Source: Diphasiastrum complanatum
Taxonomy: Eukaryota; Streptophyta; Lycopodiopsida; Lycopodiales; Lycopodiaceae
Assembly: GCA_029204225.1 (NCBI GenBank)
Contig: CM055095.1
Location: 49,236,841 to 49,300,840 of the forward strand
Length of the DNA stretch: 64,000 nt
Direction: 5' to 3'
Shown here piece by piece: positions 62,499 through 64,000 of the stretch. The translations under genes were made by a program, and so were the position numbers. The notes under the pieces were generated by a model. It did not search any database. It had not been told where the DNA came from and saw only the letters and a list, made by a program, of their open reading frames with translations. How positions within the stretch are numbered: the first letter of the stretch is position 1; the number at the start of each line of letters is the position of its first letter.

Positions 62499-64000
62499 AT
62501 GCCAAGAACATACTTTCAAACAACTATTGAACAGAAACGTTTAGAGCGTGCACATCTATTAGAAGCATATAGAAAATCTAGAGATTTGTATCTGCAGAAT
62601 TTGCAAAATTCACCAGTTAGATCAAGATTAACACCTTAACGCTACTACAACATTTGTAGATTCATTTGAGAAAAGGTCCATTAAAACACCAAGTTCTACA
62701 ACTTCATTAGAATCTGATTCATCTGATTCCACTTCTGAGCCAAGTTCAAAATCAAAATCTTCTTCATTAGAACCATCATTTGAACGTAGTCTAGATCCTA
62801 GTCCTCTTAGTTTACCACCTGATAATATGGCGAATCCAATGTCACCCACGTCTACAAAAATCGGATACGATTTTTTTAAGGGATCATCGTCCGAAGATGC
62901 GGACAATTATTTGTCTCAGTTTGAATCTATTACTATAGCAAATAAAGAACATACAAACGAGGACAAAGTTAGAATTTTGCCAGGTCTTCTACGAAAGCAG
63001 ACTAGGATTTGGGACAGTCAATTAGTACCGAAAACGATTAATACTTGGAACGCTTTAAAAGTAGCATTTCTTAAGCAGTTTAGGGAGATAGGATACTCCA
63101 CTAGATTGTTGGCTCGGCTTAATTCTGTTGAAAAAAAACCAAAGGAATCACTTAGAAAGTATACTCATAGAGTTAAGAATTTAATAGAAAATTAGGAGCC
63201 CAGTATCCGGTTCATATGCAAAACGAATGGTTCTTGGGCAGTTTGCCGAAGAAAATGGATCGTTATTGTCGACAGGGATTGATGACCTCTTTAGAAGATG
63301 TCATTGCCTCTGCCGAAAATTACGAAACTTTTCGAATTTCTCATAGATGGAGGAATGAGAGAAAAAGTAGTAAAAAGCATAAATCAAAACTTACAGAAAA
63401 ATCTGAATCATCTACTAAGTCCGAATCGAAATCTGATTCAACATATGAGGAAGAGTCTTTAGAGTATTCATCTTATTCTTCTTCATCAGAAGAAGAATCT
63501 TCTTATAGGAAATCCAAGAGTAGGAATTCAGATAGAAAGATAAGAATGGAAAAATCCGAAAAGATGGATCCATTAAGGAAGAATGTTGAGATATTAGCAA
63601 AAGAAATGAGTGATTTAAAAGTCCAGATGTCTGACGTTAAAGCCAACCAGAAGAAATCGAAGCTTAACGCCAATGTTTGGTGTACCGCTTGTGGGAAGGA
63701 AGGTCATTCTAAGACTAACTGTCCCAGTTTACAAATTAACTATTTAGAAGAGAAATTATTCCTCTGTCCGATTAATAATCATGAGGAGATAGCTTATATT
63801 GCAACTCCTACTAACCGAAAGAACATTATACCAAAATTGTGTACTGGTCAATAGTACACTATTTTGGGTAGAGGAGGGACAAGAGATTCCACTCCTCCAC
63901 CCAGAGTAAGGGGTTCATGCTACAATTGCGGAGCCCCGGGTCACTGTTCGCCTGATTGTCCTAAACCCAGGAGGTCAGTAGGATATGTGCCGCTCTGTGC
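62499..64000 (+). pseudogene. Ty3/gypsy gag remnant with two zinc knuckles
   Basis: Starts at ATG 62499 (MPRTYFQTTIEQKRLERAH). It shifts frame near 62635 into a Ser-rich acidic stretch and the gypsy Gag core: YDFFKGSSSEDADNYLSQFE, ...WDSQLV, LKVAFLKQFREIG, LNSVEKKPKESLRKYTHRV. A second frameshift near 63190 leads to WFLGSLPKKM, a Ser/Glu/Lys-rich region, a coiled-coil-like segment, and knuckle CTACGKEGHSKTNC (~63682-63723). An in-frame TAG at 63852 is followed, same frame, by the second knuckle CYNCGAPGHCSPDC. The window ends before protease. Confidence 0.85.

Overview
This window is nuclear DNA of a land plant. The evidence is spliced GT-AG introns, Ty1/copia and Ty3/gypsy LTR retrotransposons with plant-type tRNA primer-binding sites, a chromovirus chromodomain, CACTA-associated DUF4218/DUF4216 remnants, very long (CT)n/(GA)n tracts and satellite arrays. 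The DNA is AT-rich and almost all of it is transposon debris. Only one convincing host-type gene is visible, a secreted DUF3455-family gene. That family is uncommon among well-known angiosperm genes, which hints at a seed-free plant or gymnosperm, but the sequence does not fix the species.

Layout. 1-2850: an old copia gag/protease remnant, followed by an LTR and leader of a second copia family. 3809-5157: DUF3455 gene. 6712-16178: a second copy of the same remnant, split by a nearly intact copia element (A, 7294-13532, target duplication GAAC) and followed by a truncated sister element (B). 16179-21482: broken Ty3/gypsy pieces in both orientations, with an intact RNase H ORF and two opposed copies of an unrecognised ORF. 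21807-23604: a 1.8-kb foldback element with near-perfect palindromes. 25150-34258: three or four degenerate copia elements placed end to end. 34334-36919: CACTA-type DUF4218 and DUF4216 fragments. 35702-38555: four giant (CT)n/(GA)n tracts. 39700-40380: two units of a TGACGG-box repeat. 40440-44220: no recognisable content. 44222-50416: a ~358-bp satellite in two inverted arrays, separated by the 3' end of a chromovirus. 53280-54249 and 58816-61748: two relatives of a copia lineage in which RT-RNase H is replaced by an unrecognised C-terminal module. 54247-58815: a ~370-bp tandem array, inverted relative to the units at 39.7 kb. 61990-64000: 5' end and gag of a Ty3/gypsy element.

How it fits together. 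Nesting gives a relative history: old copia remnant, then insertion of an element B-type copia, then duplication of that composite, then insertion of element A into only one copy. Apart from the DUF3455 gene and possibly the 225-aa RNase H ORF, every protein-coding stretch is broken or transposon-derived. The most unusual structures are the inverted higher-order satellite, the TGACGG-box array with its inverted partner, the foldback element, the copia derivatives with a substituted 3' module, and an LTR promoter with five CCAAT boxes at 33-bp spacing.
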